A stretch of 64,000 bases of DNA from Magicicada septendecula. Taxonomy: Eukaryota; Arthropoda; Insecta; Hemiptera; Cicadidae. Shown here one piece after another: positions 46,350-58,402 of this stretch; the first letter of the stretch is position 1, and every line of letters starts with the position of its first letter. The stretch lies in the NCBI GenBank assembly GCA_034769895.1, contig CM068369.1, forward strand, positions 430,801,479 through 430,865,478, in the 5' to 3' direction. Position numbers and translations under genes: made by a program. Under the pieces are notes generated by a model. That model was not told the DNA's origin and searched no databases. It was given only the letters and a program-made list of their open reading frames with translations.

Positions 46350-48622
46350 ATGCACAGGAGAGCTACATCAAGGAAAAGGGCTGTGGAGGCCGAGCAGGAG
46401 GTAGACATGGAGGATAAAGAGGCGACACCCGTGGAAGAGGTGGAGTTGATGTTACCGCCAGCAGAACCAAACAAGCCTGCACCACAGAAGGGACAGCCGG
46501 AGAAATCCACCACAAAGGAAGATACAAAATTTGATCAAATGATGGAGATGTTACTCAGAGAATTTAAAACGACGAAGGAGGAATTAAGAGAAAACAGTAA
46601 GAAGATAGAGGAGAAGATGGAAGAAAATAGTAAGAAGCTGGAAAACGATAACCAACAATTGAAAGAAGAGTTGGGTAATAAGATCGGGGATACCAACAAG
46701 AAAATCGAAGAAAATAGTAAGGAAATGAAAAGTGATAACCAACGATTGAAGGAGGAAATGAAGAATGATAACCAACGATTGAAGGAGGAAATGAGAGAAA
46801 ACAGTAAGAAGATGGAGGAGAAAATGGACGAAATAAAAAACGAGAATAAATTATTAATGGAGGAAAATATCCAGAAGATTGAGGAGAAAATGGAGGAAAT
46901 AAAACTGATAATAAACGATCGAAGGAGGAATTAACCCAGATAAGCCAGAAACTGGAAGAAACCAATAAAAAGATGGAGAATAATAGTCAACAATTGAGAG
47001 AAGAATTAAGAGAGACGAACCAAGAGAATATGAACCGATTAGATGGAAAGATGGAAGCACTGAAGGAAGAACTGGGGCAAAAGATAGCTGAAAATAATGA
47101 AACAATCAGCAAGAAGGTAGAAGAGGAATTAACAGTAATCGAACAAAAGGTTACAAGAGCTGACGAAAGATGGAGTCAAACCGAACGAGAAGTACAGAGT
47201 ATCAAGACAGAAATAAACATTAAAGTTAACAACATTGAAGAAACGACTAGGAAGACGTTGGAGGAAAGACTAAAAGAAACACGCGAAGACTGGGAGCGAG
47301 TGCAGGACCGATTCACAGAAAAATGTGACGGCATTGAAGCTACTGTGACCAGTATCGACAGTCAGGTGCGCCAGAACCAAACAGATATAGACCTATTCCA
47401 TAGTCGACCGACAAGCATTACCAGTTGTCCTAACAGCGAGAATCGTGAAGGAATTAACTTCAGGTTTTATAAAAACAAACCGATGGAGTTCCTAGCCAGA
47501 TTCGAAGAGTACTTCACCAGACACAGGGGTAATCGCTGGAGGGAGAATAAAGAAGTGCTTGACGAATCGTTCAAGCAGATAGCAGATAATTGGTGGATGG
47601 CGATAAGAGACGAAGTGACCGACTACCAACAATTCAGAAGGCTATTCAAAGCCAAATATTGGTCTGAATCGACACAAAATATCGCCAGAGACGGGATCTG
47701 TCATGGAAAATACAACCCATATGGAAACCAGACTCTAACAGCGTACTTCTTGGGAAAGGTGTGCGTGGCCAAACATCTAGAGCCTAGAATACCGGAAGAA
47801 TACCTGGTCAGCAAGCTCTCATACCATTATGAGGAAGATATAATAAGAGCCAGAAGAAACAGTCAAATAAAGACTGTACAAGCAATGACCGAGCTCTCAG
47901 AAATGTATGAGCATGAAGACTATTACCGCCAAAGTCGCAGGAGGTATGAAAAGCCGGAACCAAGAAGTAACACCAATAATTTGAATAATAATAATCGGCA
48001 GAATGTGGGCAACAACAATAATTATAATTCCGCAAATCGGAATAATGCCGAATACAATTATAACACCCGTAATAACAATAATTTACCTAGATTTAACAAC
48101 AATAATAATAATAACCATGTTCCTCGCATTAATAATAATGACAACAACAACAACAATAATAATAATAATAATAATAATAATCGTCCACAAAACAACAACG
48201 GTTATTATAATAATAATCGTAATTATGTTCCAAATGGTCAGAGGAACCCCAACCTCTCTAATAACAATTATCATGGTAATTATAACCGGAATTACCCGAA
48301 TGGAGGTAATAACAATAATTACAGGACATATCGACCCAATATTAACTACATCAGAGCGGAAGGCAGTGGACACAGAGGAGGTACCAGCCTCAACGAAGGA
48401 GCCGATATTACGAGTCAATATCTTTCAAGGAAGTCAGGGAAGTAATCGTTACAGAGAGTACGAGCCAAGACGTAGTTCCAGCCTGGACAATCAGCGAAGA
48501 CTACAGAAGCCCAACAGGACGATCGTGCTGAACCAAACGAAGCAGTTTCCGGACTCCAAGCTGATGCTTCCAACGGCCTAATCCGTAATGATGCGGAACA
48601 TTTAAACGAACGGAGGCAGTAA
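46350..48622 (+). pseudogene. gag: Element B gag, frameshifted
   Basis: This is a diverged relative of A's Gag. It starts at MHRRATSRKRAVEAEQE and keeps DKEATPVEEVE, a K/E-rich coiled coil with repeated ENSKK and DNQ(R/Q)LKEE units, and the capsid-like block FYKNKPMEFLARFEEYF and DNWWMAIRDEVTDYQQF. A tail with very long Asn runs follows. Frameshifts near 46,905, 48,395 and 48,540 break it into three readable pieces (46,350-46,934; 46,973-48,445; about 48,400-48,622). Its true end is NERRQ-stop at 48,620-48,622, aligned with NGRRQ-stop of A. The part of the coiled coil that A lacks through its frameshift is continuous here, which shows what the family's gag looks like. Confidence 0.85.
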
Positions 48623-48649
48623 TAAACTCCAATAACCCTTTACTGCTCC
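48601..48649 (+). promoter_or_regulatory. Gag-Pol -1 frameshift site of element B
   Basis: TTTAAAC (48,601-48,607) is in the gag frame as T TTA AAC. Four nt later GGAGGCAG (48,612-48,619) can pair with CTGCTCC (48,643-48,649) across a 23-nt loop with one bulged G. The -1 frame runs open into pol. It matches the A site in heptamer, spacer length and loop length although the surrounding sequence has diverged. Confidence 0.72.
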
Positions 48650-51600
48650 AATCTGCTGGGTTTAACCAAGAAAGAAATTCGAAGAAAAACGGAAAAAATT
48701 TTATAATAATATACAGTAATTATTTGAAAGATATTCGGAAGGACCTGCTAGAAGAAAGCGAAATTAATATTAATAATAATAACAATGAAATAATATATAT
48801 AATTGCAGAAATTGAGGGTATTTCTGTTCCTATAATGATAGACACTGGAGCCAATGTCTCTATAATAAATCGTAATGAGTTGGACCGGATACAGCAGGAA
48901 TGCCACAAAAACTTACCGGTACTACCTATTAATAATGTTGTACTTGTAGGAGCTACCGGCCGACAGAACAAGACCATAAGAAAACAGGTATCCCTAAGTG
49001 TCAACAGTCAGGGCATTAGTGTGGATATGATATTTCTTGTTGCAGCCGGATTACCTTTCAACATCATGATAGGATGTGACATATTGCGCAGAAACTCAGC
49101 AGTTATCCGACTTGTGCCGAGGAAAGGTATCACTCTTTGCTGAAGGTTCGACCTGGGTAGCCAATTTAACTAACAACAAGATATTAGACTCCAAACAACT
49201 TCTCGACCACCAAAATAAGGTGAATTACTTGTCCAACTACTCAACAAACAACAAGCCAGTACATCAGGATTCGGAGGATGACCTATGGCAACAAAAGATT
49301 CAGGAGATACGTAACTTCCAGTGCCACAATACTAACGAGCAATTAAAGGAAAACCAGCTGAATCAATTGGTCAACATATATGAAAAATATCGAGCTGTAT
49401 TTTCGGACGAACCTGGAAAGATCCGGAACTACCAATGTTCCATACGATTCAGAGAACCGGTAGAATTTAATCGACAGTCGTATCCCATAGCACAATCTTT
49501 AAAGGAAGCCGTACGCACAGAGATCCAGAATATGATCAGTAAAGATATTATCGAGAGCAGTCAATCGCCATACACTAGCCCAATTGTGGCTATACAAAAG
49601 AAAAATGGGAATGTAAGGCTTTGCCTTGACGCACGTGAGATAAATAATGATAATTAACGATCGTACCTCACCTGGCGAAATTGATGAGATATTGAAGAGA
49701 TTCCACGGAACGAAATTCATTACCACGTGGGATACCGTCTGCGGCTATTGGCAAGTGGAGTTGCACCCAGCAAGCCGGCAATACATGGCGTTCATCTTCG
49801 AAGGGCGCAATTATCAGTTTAAGAGGTTGCCCTTCGGGTTGGTGAATTCAGTAGCTGTTTTTGTCGCCTGTATGGATCATATACTAGGACCAGAAGCGCT
49901 CCAATTCACGACTGTCTATGTTGATGATCTCCTAATAACATCAACCAATTAGGAAGAACACTGTTACCGTGTGGAGCATGTCTTGAAGAAGCTTGCTGAA
50001 AATAATGTTACCCTTAAACTAGACAAGTCCAAGCTTATAGCTAAAGAAGTACAATTCTTTGGTTTCCAGCTAAACAGTCAAGGAATAACACCATCAACAG
50101 AAAAGGTAGACGCCATACAACGATTCCGTATACCAAAAAACAGAAGGCAACTACAATCATTTTTAGGCCTGTGTAACTACTATAGGAAGTTCCAAAATAA
50201 TTATTCCGAACTGACGGCCCAGTTTCAGTAACAGTTATCATCCAAGAATAAATGGCGATGGGGTCAAGAACAAGACGAAACCTTCAAATCAATTAAGGAA
50301 AAGTTCTTAGAAGCAGTAATGCTCAACCATCCGGATTTTAACCGACCCTTCTTTCTAAACTGTGACGCTAGTAACATTAGCTTGGGATCAACACTGTACC
50401 AAGAAGACGAAGGTGGAAACCATCTAGTAGTGAGCTTTGCTAGCAGAACCCTTAACCAGTGTGAAAAGAACTATAACGTGACGGAAAAGGAACTGCTAAG
50501 TGTAGTCTTTGCCTGTGGGAAGTTTCGGACGTATATCCTCGGATATCCAGTGACCGTTCGAACAGATCACAAATCTATATCATTTCTGAGAAGATGTAAG
50601 CTAAGCCATGGTAGATTGACCAGATGGGTTCTTGCCCTGCAGGAATACGATATACAGTGGGAGTATGTTCCTGGAAGTAAAAATGTAGTAGCCGACGTAT
50701 TGTCGAGAGTGAATCTGGAAGAACAAACGTTCGAAGGCGAAAAGGAGAGCATCTTGAAAATCTATAATATTATTAAGGACAGATCCGATTTAGAAAAGAT
50801 AGTACAGGACATCAGCAAACACCAGCAGTCCGACCCGAAGTTAAACCACATTAAACTTCGTCTCTCCAACCAAGATGACACAATAAACAAATTTTATTGT
50901 ATACATAATGGAATATTATTCATCAAAACATCCCTTGATGAAGAGATATGGAAGATCATGATCCCTACTACAATCGAAAAGGATATCATCCTGGACTATC
51001 ATCTACGATACGGTCACATGGGAGCCATGAAGGTGATCAAGGCGATAGAAGAGAATTGTCATATAAAAAGTATCAATAGAAAGACGAGAAACTACCTCAA
51101 AACCTGTCTGATATGTCAATTGGTGAAAACCAACAATGAGAGAAAAGAGGGTATGATGATACCAATTACCTCACAAGCCAAACTGGAAAAGGTCTTTCTG
51201 GACATATGTGGTCCATTTCCCCGCAGTGGCGGACGCCATCGATACAAATATATTATTATCATGATGGATCATTTCACAAAATTCACAAAACTGTACCCTC
51301 TGAACAGAGCCACCACTTTAAAGACTCTAGGAATAATAACAAATCATTACATTCCAGAGATAGGGAGCCCGGCATCCATAATCACAGACCATGGAACGCA
51401 ATTTAATGGTTGGAGGTGGAGAAACACTCTAAATACGTTGGGCATTAAGACATACAAGACATCTGTCTACCACCCCAGCAGCAATCCAGCGGAGAGGGTA
51501 CTGCGAGAAGTCGGAAGAATATTACGGACTTATTGCTATAATCAACAAAAGAAGTGGCAAGAATATTTATTAGCTACTGAAGAATTCCTTAATTTGTCAT

Positions 51601-52007
51601 ATCACCCCGCTATAGGTACCACGCCATACACGGCAATGTATGAAAAACCGCCTCCAAGAGAAATACAAGACATAATAGAGTTCCCCAGGAGTCAAGAATA
51701 CAAATTCAATCGAATCAGATTCTACAATAAATTGGCAGAAGACCAGGAAAGGCGCAAGAACAAATATCAAAAGGCGATTAAGAAAATAATAAGCTATGAA
51801 GTCGGAGAAAAGGTACTGCTAAAAAACAGGGAATTACCCAGTACCTTGGAAGGCATTACCAAAAAGTTGTTACTGCTGTATACCGGCCCATACCTGATTA
51901 TTAAAAACAATAATAACAATACGTATGTACTAAAGGATATCATTTCAAATAAAGTAAAAGGAACTTATAATCAATTATCCATTAAAAAATATTTAGAGGA
52001 GAGATAA
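48611..52007 (+). pseudogene. pol: Element B Pol polyprotein, two frameshifts and two stops
   Basis: Domains follow the same order as in A: protease DTGANVSI (about 48,841), RT with LPFGLVNS and YVDDLLITS (about 49,918), RNase H with NCDASN and RTDHKS, and integrase. The integrase zinc set is intact (H in YHLRYGHMG, CLIC) and the DDE residues are in LDICGPF, TDHGTQF and NPAERVLRE. The frame shifts near 49,110 and 49,645. TAG at 49,950-49,952 replaces a Trp codon of A, and TAA at 50,229-50,231 interrupts the RT thumb. From 50,232 to 52,007 it is uninterrupted. This copy is older than A, which is inserted in its LTR. Confidence 0.9.
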
Positions 52008-52260
52008 TAATTTTCCAAATTCAAAAATCAGTAAGTACAACTTACACAAAATATTCGAAGAATTATGAATAAATAAAAAGAATTTTGATGGAATAATAAT
52101 TTTCCAAATTCAAAAAATTAGTAAGGACCACTTACACAAATCATTTGAAGGACTATTATGAATGAATGAAAAAAGAATTTGGATGAATATAAAAAATTTC
52201 AAAATTCAAAAACTTAGTAAGTACAACTTACACAAAACATTCGAAGAATTATGAAAAAAA
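52008..52260 (+). repeat. Hairpin-bearing tandem repeats after element B pol
   Basis: Three units of about 90 bp (starting near 52,014, 52,104 and 52,200) contain CAAATTCAAAAA and then AGTAAGTACAACTTAC or AGTAAGGACCACTTAC, which are inverted repeats with a 3-4 nt loop. The same arrangement follows A's pol. Position and conservation suggest a role in RNA processing, packaging or 3' end function. Confidence 0.7.
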
Positions 52261-52483
52261 TAGCTTAGAGATTTCATTGTTTATAGTAAGATTGTCTGTG
52301 TTACAATTATAATTTTACCAAAAGGAATGGAAGATTAATAAGCTTTACGTATTTTTTCTGATGACTGAAAAATTACTGTTCAACTTTATCTAATAAGAAA
52401 TTAATTTACTTCAAAATTATGACCGAGTTCTGTAGCTCAGGAGCTTACTATCTATAAGCTGCCGCTCAATAAAGTTAATATAT

Positions 52484-52907
52484 TGGGTTTACATAATCAG
52501 GGACGAGTTGAGAATATAGGATAACCCAAAATCTTCCGAGAGACATATAATCCAGCGAATTAACTGATTGGGTTTACAGAATCAGGGCGAGTTGAGGATA
52601 TAGGATAACACAAAATGTTCTGAGAGACAAATAATCCAGCAAATTTATTGACTGGGTTTACAGAATCAAGGACGAGTTGAGGATATAGGATAACACAAAA
52701 TGTTCCGAGAGACATATAATCCAGCGAATTAACTGATTGGGTTTACAGAATCAGGGACGAGTTGAAAATATAGGATAACACAAAATGTTCTGAGAGACAT
52801 ATAATCCAGCGAATGAACTGATTGGGTTTACAGAATCAGGAACGAGTTGAGAATATATGATAATCCAAAATGTTCTGAGAGATATATAATCCAGCGAAAT
52901 AACTGAT
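52484..52907 (+). repeat. 85-bp tandem repeat, five copies
   Basis: Units begin TGGGTTTACA(G/T)AATCAGG at 52,484, 52,569, 52,653, 52,738 and 52,823 and end in ATAATCCAGCGAAT. Identity between units is high. It lies downstream of element B and has no counterpart in A. No LTR of B was recognised after it, so it may mark a 3' truncation or rearrangement of B. Confidence 0.9.
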
Positions 52908-54635
52908 TTTTCTTTAACACACGATTCTATCTCATTTATTTTCTCCGTTAGTGAAGAGACTGTACGTCACGGTTAAAATAACGTTAAGTAATTACTTCAC
53001 ACTTGAGTGATACTAAAAACGTTTTCAGCAAACTCACAATGTTCAGAAGCAATTTGGAAATAATGACTTTTGTTCAACTAATATCAAAAATCATTTCCTT
53101 CAAACCCATACTTTTAAAACAAGATAAAATATTACCACAAACATTTCGTTCGAAAAAAGAGAGGAAACATTAAGATATACAAACACCTACAAAGAAACGT
53201 TACACCAGGAAATATTAAAGTGATTTATACATACTGTACTTTCTTTACTTAAAAAAAGTTTATGAATTTTTATCCTTATTCTTGTAGGACGAGAATGTAC
53301 CTGCTCATATTTATATTCATTATATTTACTATTTCTTAATATTTCAACTCTTTAAACGCTCTGTGTAATTTACGTAACCTGTATAAGTCCATAACACAAG
53401 TTACAATATGACAGATAAAAGTTAGAACTCTACTTAACGACTAGTGCTATCTTATTTTTCCAATATGTTGAAAATCTCTACTTACCTCGTACTGATGTAG
53501 ACCTTTTGATGTCTCTATCAATGTAAAATTTATTTAGGACTTTATAATTGCAAAGGAATTGGAAGGTTTTGTATAGTACAAAGCAAGTAGAGCCTTGCAA
53601 CAGTGGCCTTACAAAGTTGGAATCAAAAAGGATCCTGACAAGATTAACCTGACCGTTAAAAAATCAAAATTTTCTAACCGTTGTTAAAGAATTCACATAA
53701 GTAATTAACTTACTTTATCGCTACCAGTATCTATGTAAACTCAGGCTAGGTCGCCTGGGACTTATTAAAAAGACTAGAACCTAACAGACGTATCTACGTT
53801 AATTGGGGTATTTCAGGTATGTGCGAGCTCACTCTCGTTTTCCTCACAATGCATTGGTCACACACCGTTCATAAACTAAACAGACGCACTTGGTGACGCG
53901 TCTGTATGTTAAAGCCGTCACCACGTGATTATTATCTACATAACAGTATGTCGTATGCAGGTTAAAAACATTCTTACCTCCTTCTTCCGAGGTAAATAGT
54001 GGAGAAGTGTACAGCGGTCGCTCTCATTGATTAAATCGACTACATTGGTATTACATACAATGTTGTTGCAGATTTACTACAACCAAATATATTACATTCA
54101 CAAATTTAAAAATTGCTGTATAGTAACTTTTGTACAGTCAACTACCCAAACCTGGGACAATTTTGAAACTCTAAGCTGAAAACAAAATATCAAAAGTACA
54201 AATTTGGTTGCTGTTTTACGCCTTTTTGTACATCTCTGATCAGAATATGTTTCTGCTTAATGAAGAAATATAATACTGAAAGATGATATGTCCCTTTCCA
54301 CCAGGTCAAGTGGAGGTAAACCAACGAAACACAATTATTGACTTAATTACCGAGATAATGTGATGGAACAATTATCAAACTTCTTTTACTTCTATTTGCT
54401 TTTGCCGGAGCGAGTTCTGACATGGGTTATAATCTCGGCTTCCAATTAATGGCTACAGATCGTCGCATTGTTTCCTTAAACGAATGGATTCTGTTTGTCA
54501 ACTATAGATTAACGTTTGATAAGAATACTTGTGAGAACATCAATACAAGAAAGCTTTGAAAATATTTCTTTGTAAGTTGCAAAACGTAAATTACGTGTCA
54601 GGAGTTCTTGTAAACGTTACAGGTTCCTACTTTTG
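52908..54635. other. Unassigned AT-rich DNA downstream of element B
   Basis: No 3' LTR of B, no continuation of the BEL gag and no other gene was recognised here. Confidence 0.45.
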
Positions 54636-54639
54636 TTAT

Positions 54640-54654
54640 CACCACTACTACTAT

Positions 54655-54702
<48 letters not shown>

Positions 54703-54721
54703 AACAACAACTACTACAACA

Positions 54722-54772
<51 letters not shown>
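54640..54772 (+). repeat. (TAC)n microsatellite
   Basis: ACTACTACT... is broken once by ACAACAACAACTACTACAAC. The poly-Tyr and poly-Val frames on the two strands are repeat artefacts. Confidence 0.97.
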
Positions 54773-54773
<1 letters not shown>

Positions 54774-54974
54774 GTTTTTTACGAAGGCAAGAGGAAAAAT
54801 TTACTGTAAAATATCCGGAAAGTTCCACACTCTCGGGATCTGTGTGTTTAGGTACCCAACCCACTAAAAAAAACACCACCCATTTCTCTTCTAGCACACT
54901 AATCTGGAACTGTTTGACACACTAATTTGGGCTAGGCCTATTGATCTTCAGCCTTGGGATCACATTTGACTTTC

Positions 54975-55340
54975 TATTCTTCTATACTGTATTATCCAGA
55001 TCTGTCTTCTTCCCCGAAGAATCTCTTCTGAAAAGCGTGCCACACAATTCCAGTCCTCCCTTTGATACATCATTTTAACGATGTTAACCGGGGAGATCTC
55101 CTACCCGATATCTTCTTGCAACGATGTACTATGTTGCTCCCTTCTGTCGCAGACAAAGAATATATGGCTGTAATTGTCCGCAGCTCCCAGGCAGTACAGG
55201 CATTCTGGTGACTCGGCCTTCCCAGTTTTCTTCAGATAAGATCGAAAATACCCGTGTCCAGTCAGAAACCGGTTGAGGTAATAGTCGATCTCCCCATGCT
55301 TCCTCTCGGCCCACGGGTGAACCTGCTTGAGGAGCATTCT
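54975..55340 (-). pseudogene. R1-clade LINE, C-terminal Pol fragment
   Basis: On the minus strand from about 55,337 the frame reads HGEIDYYLNRFLTGHG and YLKKTGKAESPECLYC, then AADNYSHIFFVC. This is the characteristic C-terminal region of R1/TRAS-type LINEs, with L-T-G-H-G and a C-x2-C...H...C zinc motif. After a stop at 55,101-55,103 the homologous tail continues in frame as EISPVNIVKMMYQREDW. Upstream the frame is disturbed and the RT is absent. R1-clade elements are arthropod non-LTR retrotransposons, which supports an arthropod origin for the window. It lies between two TAC arrays. Confidence 0.82.
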
Positions 55341-55493
55341 TGTCCAGCGACCTCGATCTTCTTGCTACCAAGCTCTCAGCCAGCTCTCTCTAGCAACTGG
55401 CCTCGTGCCTCTCGGTGTGGGGCTTCATCACCTACTCCGTTCATCATTTGAAAGACGATCTTACGTTCCTTGGCAAGAAGGCCGAACAACATA

Positions 55494-55542
<49 letters not shown>
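55494..55542 (+). repeat. (TAC)n microsatellite, short
   Basis: About 16 TAC units directly precede the inverted Penelope-like unit. Confidence 0.95.
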
Positions 55543-55543
<1 letters not shown>

Positions 55544-55601
55544 AAATAATAATAACATTTTTATTTCTTTTATGAATTTGCTAACTGCTATAATTTTTTA
55601 T

Positions 55602-55647
55602 TGTTCGACTAAGCTTTTCGTCATTACTGACATCTTCAGGTCTTAAA
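55602..55647 (-). ncRNA. Hammerhead-ribozyme-like motif (copy 4, minus strand)
   Basis: Reverse-complement copy of the motif at 14,719 with the same core, GUAA-capped stem II, GAAA and AAGCTT. Confidence 0.4.
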
Positions 55648-55660
55648 CAACCTGAAGATT

Positions 55661-55706
55661 GTTTAAGACCTGAAGATGTCAGTAATGACGAAAAGCTTAG
55701 TCGAAC
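55661..55706 (+). ncRNA. Hammerhead-ribozyme-like motif (copy 5, plus strand)
   Basis: Direct copy of the motif at 14,719. It faces the minus-strand copy only 13 nt away, so a transcript through both would fold into one long hairpin instead of two ribozymes. Confidence 0.4.
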
Positions 55707-55794
55707 AATAAAAAATTATAGCAGTTAGCAAATTCATAAAAGAAATAGTAAGGATGGCTGCTAATTTAAACAATACGAAGAATAACATTTTTGT

Positions 55795-58277
55795 TGTTGC
55801 TGTTGTTGTTGTTTCTGTAGGAAGAATGTAACAACTAAAGTTAATGTCCAAAAAATACGATTAACGAATGTAAATGCTTACACCTGAATGACACGTGACT
55901 TAGAGAATTATTAATACTAGGGTACTGAAATTTATTTTTCCTGTTGTTTAATAACTATTTCTTGATAAGTATATATTTAGATTAACACTTAAATTAGTAA
56001 GTTAATGTTAGTAAATATTTAGTAACTAAATGACTTTTACAGCATAATAGTTTGCAATCAATACATACACATGATTCCCTGTTAGTGAGTTGTCGGGAAA
56101 TGTACAAAATAAATTAGCAGTGTGAAATGCAGAAAATATTTTTCTGAAAGTTGTATTCATAAGTTTACTAAAATATTGTTTCTCTTTCAATGACGATACT
56201 GTGAATTAAAAACTTTTTCAACAGTTTTAAACTATTGTCGAAATCAGTGACAAGCTACAGTATTTAAGTAACAATTAAAGCGATGATTACAGTTAACGGA
56301 TTCTTATCATCAATTAATTTTATAGTAGCATCAGCCATTCAGCACGACATTAAATAATAAAATGTAAATAAGTGTAAGATAATGTTTGGCGTGGGATTAA
56401 CAATTTTAATATATATAATTTGTTTAATAAAAATATTATGTTGAAATATATCAACTTATACGTATTATGTTTAGAGGTATTTCAAACAAAAAAATTCTTA
56501 AATGCCACGGATATAAAATGTTAAATGCGTGTAACCCCGTAATTTTCTTAATTGAAGAAATCAAATGCTTTGTATAGACTGGCGGGGATGTTGCACAATA
56601 TAAAAACCTTATTGAATTGAAACTGATTAACGTAAATACATACCGTAAATTTCTGATTGTTCCACACTATCTGAAGACATAGTCTTAAACTCATATACAG
56701 ACACTAAGTAAAATGGATTGATCGAAGCTGCTAAAAGTAGTTCTGTCCAAAACACTATATCATATTTAACTTGTTTTCTAAAAATTTCAAACAATGATAA
56801 TGAAATGTATGCTTCTTAATTTTCCAGTTGACACTTGCAAAAAAGTAGACAAGAACAAAAATGTACAGATCCTCAGTGGCCCAAAAGAAATATTGTGTTA
56901 CGTGCAGCACGGAGTTGTATACGATATTACAACTCATCTACATTTTTATCAGATTCCAATTTGACTTAATCTGATGCCGTTGTTACTACGTTTACTGTAC
57001 AATAAAGATAGTCCCATTTTTCAGTCGTTGGAATTCTCGTATTAATGTACGCGAAACGTAATTCACTTTAAAATTATTATCGTCAGCTCCATTTTGTATT
57101 GAACCCGTCAAGTTTCTTTTCCTGTGGCTTGGAAAGTATATAAACAACTACAAAAAATGAGTTACTCGACCAATGCTGGTTAAGCTTATAAATAGAACTG
57201 CTACCTTATTGCATCCAAGCCTGCAGTATTTTTATTGGGTTCTCCCCTAGGCTCTTCCGCTCTTTCCATCCTTGGAAATTACTTTTTCCTCCGCTATCGA
57301 GACTGACGATCGTGTTTCAGCTAGAAACGGCAGGCATGACCCATAACTGGTTGCATTAATTTTGGTGCTTTTATCCTCTGGACCGACCGTTTAGTCTACA
57401 GCTGATGAATCCAGTCTGGCCATTACCAATTTTGGTTAGCTCAAGGCTACTTCATTTTTACCGGTACACATCCCAACCCATTGACCTGGCGAGTATTTCA
57501 ACTATTCACCACATGGGGAGATACCTGATAGGGGGATTAGCAAATTAGTTAATAGCTAACGTTTTATTATGAATGTTTATCTAATATGTGTTGATAATGT
57601 ATTTAAATTTTCTTTATTATATTCCTGTATATAGGATATATTAATATGTATTTGTTTAATATATGTATTATGAAATATGATTGAGGCATATTAGCGGAAG
57701 CCGTAGAATTCTGTTAGCTGTACAGATACTGTAGGTTGTTCAATCATAAACACTCGTTGGGTGACGTTGATTACAGAACCTAACATTGTTTCTTTACATT
57801 CTCATGAAACAATGTGGGCACTGAAATAGTTGTGGAGCATCCTGCATCCTATGAGTTGGACCTCACAGATAAGTAAAGACTGAACAGATACAGTACATAG
57901 ATTTCACCCCCACTCGTATTATGGGATTGACACGTTTCCACTACTCAAGATTTTTGTCTTAATCTATCTAACCTTGTAGTGCCAGGTTTCTCATCCTAAG
58001 AAAGTATATTATGTCTTTGTTTTACACGAACTAATAGTCAGATTACACAGAGTCGATATTCAAATATCTCCTGATGTTATTACTCATTTCATTCCCCATT
58101 AAAACATTCCATTAAATTCAGCCTTCTACTACAAAGTATCCGGAACAAATCTTCTTTCACATATCGACGTAGAAAAGTTGGAATTTGAACCGTTTTATCT
58201 AGATACAATATTATAAACAATTATCACACTATTCTTAGATGTGAAGGTGTTTATATCGTATGTGTGCGCTTACGTAA
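55795..58277. other. Unassigned DNA; GC-richer island at about 57,220-57,540
   Basis: Mostly AT-rich with no supported gene. The 57,220-57,540 segment is clearly GC-richer than its surroundings and non-repetitive within the window. On the minus strand it vaguely resembles a 5' portion of a LINE, but no motif could be confirmed. Confidence 0.4.
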
Positions 58278-58292
58278 TCTCTCTCTCTCTCA

Positions 58293-58342
<50 letters not shown>

Positions 58343-58402
58343 CTCTCTGTCACCACGCACGGACACGTACGCGCACGCACGCACACACGCACACACACAC
58401 AA
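58278..58402 (+). repeat. Compound microsatellite (CT)n-(CTAT)n-(CGCA/CA)n
   Basis: Consecutive TC, CTAT and CACG/CACA runs. The open frames across it are rich in Ser-Leu and Thr-His dipeptides and are not genes. Confidence 0.95.

Larger units (their letters stand above)
55555..55790. mobile_element. Small inverted pair of the Penelope-like repeat
   Basis: The 3' segments of the unit seen at 13.4-15.9 kb occur here head to head. 55,560-55,647 is the reverse complement of 55,661-55,750, around a short centre containing CCTGAAGATT. Each arm includes the hammerhead-like motif and the AGCAAATTCATAAAAGAAAT tail. The right arm extends further into AGTAAGGATGGCTGC and ends at ACGAAGAA. Confidence 0.8.

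Noticed and set aside
48003..48581. Ile-rich 192-codon frame overlapping element B gag
   Set aside because: Most of it is an out-of-frame reading of AAT-rich Asn codons; only the last part is gag, reached through a frameshift.
52484..52907. CRISPR-like array
   Set aside because: Units are adjacent 85-bp tandem copies without unique spacers, in a eukaryotic context.
54556..54897. Poly-Tyr and poly-Val open frames
   Set aside because: Translation of the (TAC)n microsatellite in two frames.
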